From assembly GCA_030374765.1 (NCBI GenBank), contig JARGXX010000138.1:1302001-1366000 (forward strand): a DNA stretch of 64,000 bases, read 5' to 3'. The notes below the pieces were generated by a model. It was not told the origin of the DNA and ran no database searches. It saw only the letters and a program-made list of their open reading frames with translations. The stretch is from Agarophyton chilense. Taxonomy: Eukaryota > Rhodophyta > Florideophyceae > Gracilariales > Gracilariaceae. Below, piece after piece: positions 36,692 to 48,357 of the stretch. The position numbers and the translations under genes are program-made. Each line of letters starts with the position of its first letter. Within the stretch, counting starts at the first letter, position 1.

Positions 36692-38725
36692 AATACGGCT
36701 CTTCGCTTTCGTTGCTGGAGTGTTTCTTTGCGTCATTTGATAAACCTCCGGGCAAGAGAAGTCGTGGCAAACACCCTCCTTTTAACTGCTTTTCAGAAGT
36801 GCAGCGTTTTAAGGAACAACTATTAACGTTATTTAGATCGCAATATACATAAGTCTATATGCTCATTTGAGTAAGTATTTGATAAAACGGATGACGAACA
36901 ATGGATATTATGTTTAAGGGGTTTTAGGAGTAATGTATGCTCATTGAAGATGTATGAAGAACCTAAACGGACAACTACAGGATAAAAAAGAGTTTAACAA
37001 CAATCGAAAACTACTGGTTGCATTAATTCTTTTGAAACGCATTTTAACGCTGCAAAGGTGGAATGACCTCTAGATCATGGTTCGAAAACATACACCGCAA
37101 CTATCGGAGATTTTTTGGGAGGCGACCGACTATTTCGTGTTCAAAATTGGTCATCTGCTTGCAAGCCTTTGAAATACACTTTTCCTGCCAATGGAGTAGA
37201 TTACGTGGCTTATCGCGTGCCGTAATAGATTTCGGCACTGGCTAACTGCTTTGGGTATATTAATGGAATGGGAATAGAGATCGTCCGACCCAACAACGCC
37301 ACCCTCCAGAATATTTCAACAATACACATAAAAGAAAGCACACTCTCATTTTTTAGACCATAACCACAGCCCATGGTACAGGCCATCTCGTCTACGGCCT
37401 GGCTAAAAGAAGAAGCTGCGACTTACCGCTAGTTTCGAGGTCTGGATTAAATGCACAACTTGGAGATGTGTTACTGTTTGGAGAATAGAAGTACTCCATC
37501 TTCGGAGACAGTGTATACAACTTTCGCGAGTACCAAAACCCCCCATTCTAGAGCTCTGTCCTGAATGCAAACCAGAAGACCTTCAGTAAAGCGATGTCAT
37601 CAGCAAAGATCACTGTGGAGTAGATATTTGAGGAGGTGAAAACCTACTGAACGACCTTTGAATTCATGACAAAAACGCAGGTCTTACAGATACTTTTCGA
37701 TTTCCTTAACTTAGCTGCGATTTTATTCTGCAACGTGCGAAATTGCTTCAACGAGAACTACCCAACAATCTACTTTAAGTGCAAATCTCCTTACTTTGTG
37801 AAGGGCAATGTGTAGAGCAACACCCAATTAGGGGATACTTGAAGATGCAACTCATAGAATGAAGATTGAACCCTCCGAGGGTTATGACTATGATCCCCTC
37901 TAAGGTGTGCTGAGGTGGCACTGTTTTCTGGTTAGAGTTCGCCTATGAAGTGAAAATTCGGATGGCCCATGGTTGGATTGGCCCCGTGATGCACGTGGCT
38001 TAGTTTTGGCACCGATTTTCGGATATTTGTTAGAACGTTGGACTTTTGGGCCCTGACAGTGGGATCTCCACGTGTATGGCCCTGAGCAGGTGTGCACTAC
38101 TGTAGAGTTTAGTTAGTGGGCCCTACTTAGGGAGATGAGATCTGACAGTCCGAAGCTCAGAGTAAATGGGAACCAAGGTTGGTCTTCGATACCTTTAGAG
38201 GTTCTTCGTCGCCATCGTTTCGGCCTTACAACCCGGAACGGGCTCTGGTTAGCAACGCCTGCGTAGGGACACGACTCCACTTGGAGAGTGCCCACGTTTG
38301 GCTTCCGTGCAACCACCCCCTTGGGACCGCTCAGACGACCTGCGTGCACGATACCCCGTGGGGGTTCTGCTTACTTGTTGCGTGCTTTTTGTGTTTCCTT
38401 TCGAGGACAGGTTTTCGCCCCTTTATTGGGTTTCTTTTGTTGTTTCGCCCCTTTTCTGGTTCTCGGGTCCGGTGCCTGTTAGTGCCCGACCCTCGCCCCG
38501 TTTTTCCTCTTCGCCGGATTTTCCCCCATTCATTGGGATACCCATACCCATTCCCGATCCAACGGTTTCTACCCCTCACCTCCGTCGGTACTGCCGGAAT
38601 CCCTCGTGGGAGTTACACCCCACACTACGGGTGGAACGGAGGGCTCTGTCTCTGAGTCTGCCTCCCCCAGGGAGCAAGGCTTCGAACACCTTGAGAGCAC
38701 TTCCCGTCCCCGGGTTTTGCTCCAC
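36692..38725. other. spacer of the inverted-repeat structure
   Basis: The first half is AT-rich without ORFs. From about 38,180 to 38,760 two overlapping plus-strand ORFs of some 155 codons are rich in Pro, Phe and Ser and look compositional. GGGCCCTGACAGTGGG near 38,050 resembles the GGCCCCTGACAGTGGG block of the arms. No transposase motif was recognised. Confidence 0.4.
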
Positions 38726-39605
38726 ACAATGCCCTTCAAGGGGGTTTCTTCCCAGGACTTAGATATTTCGCTCGCTTGAGCATTAGCTTGGTCTATGACA
38801 AGCTATACCGCTATTGCGTGCTGACGGCCGGTTAGGACCGGAAGTGCACACGAGTGGAACACGTGGACTGCACGGATGCCATCGCTCGAGTACGAGGAGT
38901 GCCACACGTGGCCCGGATTCTACCCAATGGTTAGTATTATTTAGTAATTTTCAGTATTTATTTAGCTACGCTATCGCTATTTAGTGTCTATTTTTCGGGC
39001 GCGCGCCCACTGTCAGGGGCCGCGCGCCACACTACTTAGGAGGTTGATCACTGCTCCCCAGTAAAAACCCTCTTAGGAGAGCCAAAGGAGGAAGTCTTGG
39101 CTCTGATCTCTTCGCCTTCGGCACCTCTTCACCGCATACTGCGTGAGCGCCCGTTGCCCGTTAGTTCATCCACCCCTCGGTCGACCAGAGTGCTACCACC
39201 ACCGTGGGTTCATATTTAATCGCCGACACTTGTCGTAGTCTCGCCCCTGTATAGGGTTTCGCCCCCGTTTTCCTCTTGTTCTCCTTTTTGGCTCTCGTGT
39301 GTGGCCGCCACACTCACCCCGCTCGTCCACCTCATACGAGTGTTTTGTCGCTCCTTTTCCGACAATCGCCGTGGTACCGCTCCCCCTAGGATTGGTCACA
39401 CCTCGGACTGTGCCGTGCTCACCTAAACACTCTAGGTATGTCCCACCGGATTGGCCTCGGTCTTACACCCGACTCCGTCGTGCCTTTCCAGAGTGGCTCT
39501 GTTCCTGTGCTCCGCTGGGACGCGTCTCCTCCGCCTGAGGCGTGTCTCTCAAGAGAGTAAGATCCCGAACATCTTCGTGGTGTCTCCGCTACAAGCCTTG
39601 TCCTA

Positions 39606-41285
39606 CACTTTGATGAGTACTTCTCCTGGAGGGAAGATTAACAATTTAGATAACGAAGTCTCCATTCGGTGGTGCTGATGGTTCGAGCCCAGGTCTGTAG
39701 CTACGGGACCTCCCTCGCTTCGTTCGGATCGGCGCCGCCGCTACGGACTTGTGCTCTCCTTATCTTCTTGAGCTTTAAATCAGCCGTCTCTTCCCGCTCT
39801 TCCTTTCTCTCCCCATGCGCACGCTTTCTTTTCTCCCTATATTCATGAAATTAAAGACATTCAAGATCGAAATTCTTACTCTTTCTATCCATTCGCGCCT
39901 TGTTTGTCTCCTTCAACGCCTCCACAAAAGCTTTCTTCTCTTTCAAGTTAGTCGATGGGGCTCGCCGTTATCGTCCTCGCTGATCGCGCGGCTTCTTGTT
40001 CGCCGTTAAAAGCCAAATGCGCTTTCCTTCTTTATTTTCCTTGTCCCCACTGATACGCCCAGTGGCGCGCAAGCGAAGAAAAGTGCCCAGCCAATTGTTT
40101 TAGTTCTACGGTTATTCCTCTTTCTCTGTTTATGCACTTCTTTCAGCCACTAGTTCATCGCACTCATCCTTAATGAGTGCGATGGGTTCCTCTCTCTAGG
40201 TCACCTCCTCCTGTTATCACCTATTTGTCTATTAGCACGATAGTCCTCGTCAAAAAGCGCCTGCAGCCTATTTTATCGATCTTTGCGGGCGTTCCAATTC
40301 AACCGCGTTTACAAGTGCTTGGTTGTGCTCTCCTTGCTTGCCGCCAGCTCATACCTCTCCCTTGTCTTTCTTGTGGGTGAGATGTGGGCCTTACACGCCT
40401 TTAATTTCCTTACAAAGACCAATTTCTCGTCTGCGGAGAACTTCGAGCGACCCAATTTTTGTTGGGGGAATAGTTTGCGGCCTTGCAGCGGTCGGGATAG
40501 CAGCAAAAGAGGTCGTGGAAGGGGCAGGTAAGAGGGTGGCAGTGATGGCGATACAGGCGATTGGAGCTATAACTGCGTTGGGATTTAAGGCAGGTGCAAG
40601 GATGGCGGTACCAAATGATAAACTGCTTGTTTGTTCGGCGGCGGTGGGTTTGGTGTCAAGAAGAGCTCAGGCAGGGTCCAAATCTTCGAGGAGGTGGTGC
40701 GTGAGCGTAGCTTGGCGACATGAGTTGTGCTAGGATCGGGAAGGGCAATTGAGCAGCACCCGCGGTAGAAAAGTGGCGGTAAATAAGAGGCACAAAAGCT
40801 CACTAGACTTCACCAGATCTTCATGATTCAGTTATATATACAATGCCACCACGTAGCAATTCTGCAATTAATACAAAAGGATCACAAGTATTGCCTAATT
40901 TCGATAATGAGATTGCATATTTTTTCTACAGTAAGATCCATACTTCCTCCCAGACCTTGGTTAAGCGGGGAAAATGAGATTCTCAATCACGCCTGTGCAC
41001 TTTATTTGAATATGACGGGAAAAAATACAGATTTATGGAAAACGGTACAAAGAGGCTTATAGTAAGCGCAAACGAACAGTATTAGAGCCCCCAAAAAGAT
41101 AATTGCAGACGAAAAGAACTTTCAAGAACAACTTAAATAAAATAGTTCAACCACAGAAAATATTTATGAACCATAAAAAATAGAAACATAAAAAGTTAGA
41201 AACAAATTAAATCGTCTCATGAAGATCCATAAGAGTTAAAAGGACACCAGCATGGCTGACGTACGAAAATGGTAAATAAGATGTC
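39606..41285. other. intergenic, no supported gene
   Basis: A pyrimidine-rich section runs from 39,730 to 40,250. A 136-codon plus-strand ORF at 40323-40733 contains an Ala/Gly-rich stretch (AAVGIAAKEVVEGAGKR) that might be a helical peptide but has no signal or domain. AT-rich sequence then leads into the old copia copy. Confidence 0.4.
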
Positions 41286-41289
41286 AATA

Positions 41290-41888
41290 CTACTACAGAA
41301 GCAGTTTTCATGTTTGCAAATGAAACGGAACCGAAATCTTCTAAAGCAATCACAACATCTGATAAAAAAGAATTGGACACCTGCCACGGAAAACAAATGA
41401 ATCCTGTCCGTAAAAACAATATATGGACAATAGTACAAAAAAGCTAGAATGCATATTCTAACGCCGAAATCGATATAGGATTTTAAATCAAAAACAGAAA
41501 TCCAAGAAAGAATTTTTATAGCCCCAAGGGTGTGAAGAGAATTTCAATAAAATATGGAATGGATCATTTTGAAACGTTAGCACCAGGTGTTATAAAGTCA
41601 TTTATACGGATGACTATTGCATTTTCTTTACAGCTTAAAATGTATATTTTGTCAAATAGATGTCAAAACCTCATTTTTAAATGGAAACATAGATAAAAAA
41701 CTATGCAAAAAGCAACAAGAAGGATTTAAAAGCACAAAATATCCTAATCATATTTGCAAATTGTAGATATATATTTGGGTTTCGAACAGGCACCAAGAGC
41801 TTGGTACAAGGTGATTTCGTTGGTAATTAGAGATATGGAAATCGCAAAATACAACGCAATTAATAAAACCGTTGTGAGAAATAATAAT
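41290..41888 (+). mobile_element. old AT-rich copia element, part 1
   Basis: Plus-strand remnants of copia reverse transcriptase include the entry region near 41,310-41,430 (KSSKAITTSDKKELDT, NNIWTIV). An FETLAPGVIKSFIRM segment lies near 41,570 and LGFEQAPRAWYK near 41,770-41,805, just before the insertion point of the young copia at 41889. It continues at 46,479. Strongly decayed, with many breaks. Confidence 0.65.
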
Positions 41889-42101
41889 TGTCAGAGTCCG
41901 TCAAGGACACTCATAATGCATCACGGACGTTTACAACCGTTGTGCTATGTTATTTTGTATGGTCATATTCTCAATAGTTTAACGACCGCTCTTATCCTAC
42001 CGTTTACATTATGCTTGCTGTATATAAAGGTCTCGCAGTGAGAGCGTTTCTGCTCTCACTTCTGAGACAACTCTTTGTTGTTCACTGTTTCTTCACTCAT
42101 A
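41889..42101 (+). repeat. 5' LTR of the young copia
   Basis: Begins TGTCAGAGTCCGTCAAGG and ends TCTTCACTCATA, 213 bases. It contains TATATAAAGG near 42,020 as the likely promoter, followed by a hairpin-prone GAGAGCGTTTCTGCTCTC. Preceded by ATAAT (41884-41888). Confidence 0.9.
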
Positions 42102-45100
42102 GGTTATTGGGCCTACACACTACACTGTGTATATCGATATATATATACTCTTTCAGATATCTTTACTGTCTTTCTGTCTAACAATGGAGACAGACAAGAT
42201 TCGAATTAAGCCTTATGAAGAGAAGGACGACTACAAACTTTGGCGCATCAGAATCGAAGCTGCTTGCGATGCCAAAGGCATTGGCACTGTCCTCCAGCAT
42301 AGTCGAAATCCTTTCTCCAGCGACGATGAAAAACGCAAAGAGTTCGAACACAACCAGAAGAAAGCTAGTGGAATGATCGTCGCAGCTCTGTCCAATGAAG
42401 CATTACGCGTAGTTCAATCCGAAATTGGTCATCCTCTTAAAATGCTAAAACGCCTTGACGACAGGTACGCTTCAAAATCGACAGCATCGCGCATTGCAAA
42501 AATGTGCGAACTGGTAACACTACGATACTCTTGTCTTGATCAGAATATGGGAATGAACATAGATAAAATGGCAGGCATTGTAGAACAACTGGCAAGTATG
42601 GACACAAAACTTCATGAAGAACTCTCTGTAGCACTGCTTGTCTCATCTATTTCTGCAGCTCAACTGAACCCAGTCTGTGCTGCTATCAAAACTCTTCCAT
42701 CAGATAACGTAACATGGGATACTGTATCATCACGCTTGCTTGATGAAACGCGTTCCCTTGCAAACAACCGCTCTGAGCGATCAAATGCCGCAAGATCAAA
42801 ATGTGAAATATGCGAACGTTCAGGGCACATTACCAAGAATTGCTTCCTCAATCCTCGTAACCCTAAAAACCGACTCAACCTTGGAGATAACAAAACATCC
42901 AGTTCATACATCTCAGACAAACAGGTATCAGAGAGCAGGGACACGAAGAAAGATGACGACCAATCTAAGCCTCCAAGTACTGTAAACCGAAATCGAGCAG
43001 CAGTTGCCAAAACTAGAGCAATGATGACTCGCGCTCAATCGTCTGACCTTCTTCTGCTTGATTCTGGCACTACTACTCATCTCACTCCATACAGTTCTCG
43101 ACTAATAGATCCTCAGACCTGTCATGTTCCGATTTCTCTTGGCGATGATTCTACGATCTATGCTACGGAACAAGGAGTCCGCAACGTAGAATGGACCTTT
43201 GATGGAGCCACTACATCTCTTCATTTAACCAACACTCTTGCCTCAACGGATCTAGCAATGAGCTTACTATCCATTCCAGCCTTGACAGAAAAACGAATTG
43301 CTGTAGTATTCCTCCCGGATGAAGCGCTTTTGATTGATATGGACAATGATTCCGAAATCATTGGTTCAGCACCAAAGCATCCTGACGGGCTCTACTACAT
43401 ATCAGAAAACATTCAAAAGTGTACTTCGTCACCAACACTTTCTGAAAAGAACCGTGCGTTTATGGCGAAAGTGCGTTGTTTTTTACACAAAACGACACAA
43501 CCAAGCCGCACAGAAGCCAATGTTGACAGAGATGTAGACGCCGTTGATGACTTTGTAGACGCAACTGTGCCTACACAATCAGAAACCAACAGTTCAGACA
43601 TCAACATCTGGCATTGGAGACTTGCGCACGCTGTAGATATGAAGGATATCAAAACAATGATGAAAGAAAATCTTTTGCCCCTGTATAAGGAAACCAAACA
43701 TAAATGCGACCCGTGTACCAAAGGGAAATTTAAGAAATCTCATCGTGGAAGTCTAACCTCAGTTTCTCAAGCAGGACACCTTCATACGGATATAGCAGAT
43801 GCTGGAACATTGTCTGGAGACGGACACCGGTATTACCTCATCATCGTTGACGGATTCACTCGTTTTATTTATGGAAAACCTGTTCAGAACAAAGGAGAGG
43901 CTTCGGAACATATTATTAATTACCAGAAATGGTTTGAAAGGCAGTCCGGAAATCATGTAATTTCTTTGCATTCGGACGGAGGAAAAGAATTTTATAGGGC
44001 TCGAAAGAAATTTCAAAAGCTTGGCATCAACACCTCTGAGAAAAGCACACACACACACCAGCGTCCAACGATCTCGCCGAACGGTACATTGGCGTTCCAC
44101 AAGGCTCCATTAGAGCTGCTCTGAATCATGCGAAACTTCCAACGAAATTTTGGCACTACGCTTTAAAGCAAGTAGTCAATGCCCGCAATATGTCTATCCA
44201 ACGCACCACACAAAAGATTCCATATGTAGAGCTGCTCAAGGAATATCCACCATATGCAAAACACCTAAAATCATTTGGTTGTCGTGCATTAGTTCTCCAA
44301 AACGAAAAACAGCTTCGAAAGATGCAGCCTAGGTTACGAGAAGGTGTTAATCTCGGTCACATCCAAGGCGGAATGCACTTTATCCTCACATCAGAAGGAA
44401 TCATTCAAACGAAGCACGTTCGCTTCATTGAATCCGAATTTCCTGGACTGTCCTTTCTTACCATAGAATCAAGCAGAGCTACATCTGAGGAAGCTTCCAA
44501 TGTAGACCACACGCTGTTTCACATCCTAGACTCAAACCCTGCACTGGATAGTGAAGATGAAAATTCAGTACTCACTTCACTAACTCACTACCCCGAAAAG
44601 GAGTCCACTTATGATCCGGAAATCGGTGGATATCTCTCGGATTGTGAGGAAGATACGGTCGCGTCCTGCTCAGTTGCTCACGTACTGCCGTCAAAGAATA
44701 GTACAGGAGATGAACCAACGCTAATACAGGCACTGAAATCGAACGAAGCCCCTTTCTGGTTGGGAAGCATTAAGAAAGTGTTTGAAACCATCATCAAACT
44801 TGGTATATACGTCAACGCCGACGCTAACCATGGAAAAGCGATTCCTTCTGGTATTATACTGCGTCTTAAACGTGACCATAATGGTGCTCCAGCCCGATTC
44901 AAGGCCCGTCTGGTGGCTAGAGGAAACTTTCAGGTTGACTGCAACAAGTCCGACCTGTACGCACCTGTTCTTAACTTTGAACTCTTTCGTTTCATTCTAG
45001 CAGTCTCAACAGCCCTTGGGTGGGATCGCCAACATGTGGACATTAAGGGAGCATTCCTACATGCTCCAATCCCTGAAGACGCACCTATATGGATTAGGCT

Positions 45101-46265
45101 ACCAAAAATAGATCAAATTCCGGAAGCCGATGGTCGCATTGTTAAGTTAGTCAAATCATTGTACGGGACACGTCAAGCTCCAAAATTGTGTTTTGAGAAC
45201 CTTAGGTGTTTTCTAAGCTCGATGGGATTCAAACAGGTAGTATCCCATCCATGCATGTTTATTTATTCCGATCACGAAATTGCCGTTATTGTTCTGGCAT
45301 ACGTTGATGACATTTGTATTTTTGGTCCATCGCGACGTACAAAATGGGTGAAGAACAAACTTTCCGGTCAATATGATGTCAGCGACCTGGGAAGAACAGA
45401 CCTCTATCTGGGTGTTTCAATCAATGAAACCGAATCTACAGTACATCTTCATCAGAAATCATTGATTGACAACATCATCGATTTGTGTCATATGACCACA
45501 GCAAAACAAGTTTCTCATCCACTCTCTTGTGGTCATTGCTTGTATGATGCGAGAACACCGAGAACCAAAGAGGAATCCCTTCAAATGGAAAACGTGCCGT
45601 ATAGAGAAGCCCTTGGATCTCTTTTATTTCTAAGCACTCGCACACGTCCTGATCTGGCAACCGCAGTCTCGCTTCTAGGAAAATATGCTTCAACGCCGAA
45701 ACCAGAGCACTGGAACTGCTTGAAAAACGTAGTACGCTATCTCAAAGGCACAAAAGAATTTACTCTGCAGCTTTCGAAAAGCATTGACCTCAAGATTATA
45801 GCATGGTCTGATGCAGACTGGGCCAGAGACCTCGAAAAACGGAGATCTAGAGGTGGTCACTACATCTCTATTGCGGGGTTTCCTATCATATGGAGCTCAA
45901 AACTTCAGAAATCTACAGCTTTCTCTACCTCTGAAGCGGAGTTTTATGCCCTTTCAGAATGTATACGCCAGCTTCAATGGGTAAGGAACGTTATGAAAGA
46001 GATCAACATGCCAATGACAAAACCAATCCCAGTATTTCAGGACAATCTTGGAACAATCCAGTGGTCCAAAGAATATCTAGGAATGCGAGGAGTGAAGCAT
46101 GTCGATATTCGCTTTAACCATGTACTACATGCTGTGAAAGACGGAGCAGCTGATATTATCTACGTTTCTTCAAAGGTACTAACGAAGACATTAAGTGGAA
46201 GCTTGTTTGCCGATCATCGTGATGCATTATGTGTTACTCCCTTTTAAGGTCGAGGGGGGGGGGGG

Positions 46266-46478
46266 TGTCAGAGTCCGTCAAGGACACTCATAATGCATCA
46301 CGGACGTTTACAACCGTTGTGCTATGTTATTTTGTATGGTCATATTCTCAATAGTTTCACGACCGCTCTTATCCTACCGTTTACGTTATGCTTGCTGTAT
46401 ATAAAGGTCTCGCAGTGAGAGCGTTTCTGCTCTCACTTCTGAGACAACTCTTTGTTGTTCACTGTTTCTTCACTCATA
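46266..46478 (+). repeat. 3' LTR of the young copia
   Basis: 213 bases matching 41889-42101 except for an A/C difference in AGTTTMACGACC and an A/G difference in GTTTACRTTATG. Preceded by AAGGTCGA and a run of 12 G. Followed by ATAAT (46479-46483). Confidence 0.9.
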
Positions 46479-47420
46479 ATAATTAAAGTATAAAATTTAC
46501 GGCTTTATATGTAGATGGTTCCATCATCTTCTTAAGAGCCATTGAAAAAATGAAGTTCGTGAAATCAAAATTAGGCTCAACTTTTTGTTTAAAAGACCTA
46601 GAAATAAATCAATCATGTTCTTTGAATTGAAAAAAAAACGATAAAGACGAAAAAATGAGATTGTCTCAGAATAAATATTCAACAACTGTTTTAAAAGGAT
46701 TCGGCACGGAAAATAAAAACCTTATAAATACTTTTTTAAAATCCGACAAAGTATTTTTTAAAGCAAAAGAAGTAATGGGAAGAATGGAATCAACTTCATA
46801 TTTACAATAAATTGGATCTATTATGTACATGATACGTGGAAGGCACCCAGAATTGGATAATGCAATGACGTTTCTAAACCGATATTCTGATCATTTTTAT
46901 GATGAACATTGGTCGGTTTGCATAAGAGTATTACGTTACATACATAAAACAAAAGATATATATCTATTATATACGTCAATAGAAAAAACACCGAAGAAAT
47001 ATTTAGTTATGCGAGTTCGTAAAATAAAAGCGGAATTTATGTATAGGATATGCCAGCTATTATGGAATTTCTTAAATATTGTGGAGTAGTCGTAAGCAAA
47101 ATTGTGTTTCTTTATAAACTACAAAATCCAAATTGATTGCATTATGAATAGCAGTTTTAGAAGAAAATGGCTCTCATAATAATTTTTTGAATTGAAAAAT
47201 GTGACTATAATAACGGTAACAATGCGTCTGGACAATCATTCAGCGATATCTATTTCTAAAAATGAAGGAAGTCATGGAAAATCGAAACACTTGCTAGTAA
47301 GCATTTTTATGCTCAATGGTGTGTGTAGAAACATTTTTATTGAAGTCAAATACTTCCCTACAGAAAACATGGGGGCCGATATCTTGACAAAGGCTTCTGT
47401 AGCGGTTTCAGGCTCTGCCT
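46479..47420 (+). mobile_element. old AT-rich copia element, part 2
   Basis: After the inserted young copia the old element resumes with copia reverse transcriptase and RNase H remnants. A GSIMYMIRGRHPELDNAM region with a following CIRVLRYIHKTKDIYLL motif lies near 46,820-46,980. RNase H ends near 47,220-47,400 with RLDNHSAISISKN and TENMGADILTKAS. Strongly decayed. The total original span in this window is about 41,290-47,420 minus the insertion. Confidence 0.7.
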
Positions 47421-48357
47421 AGCGTAGTTCGCCACAGCTTTGCACGAAATTTTATTCATGAATGACCCAGTCTGTGCCACTGGAGATGCTCTTACTGGCT
47501 TCTTTTTATGAGGCTTGACTTCTTTCTGTGTGGAGTTTGGTAATCTGATGACAGTACATCTACAATACTGGATAGTTGTATCTTCTGAGTGTTTGAAAAC
47601 GTTCAAACATCCTCTTGTGAGCATATGAATAAAACACACACGTAAATGAGTGCAATGAAAGAGTTCTATTAAGTTGCCACTAAATACTATATTTCTCCAG
47701 CCTTACCGGGAGCAGATGAATTGTCCTTTCCATCTCATATTTGAAGCAATGGACGTCGAGATGACGTCACAAATTCGAAGAGTGAAGCTTTTTTGCATGC
47801 AAAAAGAAGGTTGTCTAGGGCCTTGCGACAGCTGCCCGCGACTGTGGTTTCTCCCTACGAGATGTAGCTTACCGTATTTTAAAGTCTTCAGGGCACTCGT
47901 TCTCAATACTCATATTTAGCGAGTACGGTTTGAACAATTTCTGTGTGCACATCACGAGGTTTTTATCGATCAGATAGTTTTTATCACCACCATATATATT
48001 TTTGTTATTCTTTTACTGGAATCAGGTGATACCCAAGGTTTTATCTACTTGGGGTCATACGTTCTCGAGAAAACCAATCAATTCACTTTTCCCGCCGATA
48101 ACGGCTTTTGTTGAACAAAATTTGTTCGTATATTCGGAGCCATGACTCTCGCAATTTGATCTCGAGGCGTTCAGGCGCTCACTCGCAAGAATTCCAAGTT
48201 GGAACGATGACTCGTTTGCTTTTACGCGTGGCATGATGGACAGCATAATTCTTTAATGCTTCATTCGTCTGACAATTTCCAGTTCCGACGACGACATCAA
48301 ATCAGCAATTTCTTCAACAAAGATTCTTGGTCTTTATTGTGAACCGCTTCGTCGTAC
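47421..48357. other. intergenic, no supported gene
   Basis: Short ORFs on both strands lack domains. The first part may include the old copia's LTR, which I cannot recognise without a partner. The last part is the promoter region of the vWA gene. Confidence 0.35.

Larger units (their letters stand above)
35731..39605. repeat. 3.9-kb inverted-repeat structure with arms of about 0.9 kb
   Basis: The left arm (35731-36686) and right arm (38726-39605) are reverse complements along their whole length; stretches I aligned by eye agree at roughly nine bases in ten. Arm landmarks are GGAGACACCACGA near the outer end, GGGACGCGTCTCC, a GC-rich GGCCCCTGACAGTGGGCG block, and GAAACCCCCTTGAAG at the inner end. 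The left arm is longer mainly because of a tandem duplication of about 70 bases. The 2-kb spacer holds only weak ORFs. This fits a DNA transposon with very long terminal inverted repeats (Mutator- or foldback-like), or two LTR-like units inserted head to head. Confidence 0.7.
41889..46478 (+). mobile_element. young Ty1/copia retrotransposon inserted in an older copia
   Basis: Two 213-bp LTRs enclose a primer site (GGTTATTGGGCCT, 42102-42114). Gag follows from about 42,184 with zinc knuckle CEICERSGHITKNC near 42,805, then protease LLLDSGTTTHLT near 43,050. Integrase runs from about 43,600 (HHCC region, then DGFTRFIYG and HSDGGKEF). Reverse transcriptase is at about 44,850-45,700 with YVDDICIF near 45,305. 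RNase H is at about 45,780-46,200 with SDADWARD and STSEAEFYALSE. A 12-G polypurine tract precedes the 3' LTR. The target duplication is ATAAT on both sides. The LTRs differ at two positions that I could see, so insertion was recent. It looks nearly whole, with about one break. Confidence 0.93.

Noticed and set aside
38179-38762. Two overlapping ORFs of about 155 codons in the inverted-repeat spacer
   Set aside because: They overlap in two frames, are Pro/Phe/Ser-rich and contain no motif; composition explains them.
40323-40733. Ala/Gly-rich ORF suggestive of a membrane-active peptide
   Set aside because: No signal, no helix of membrane length and no family resemblance.
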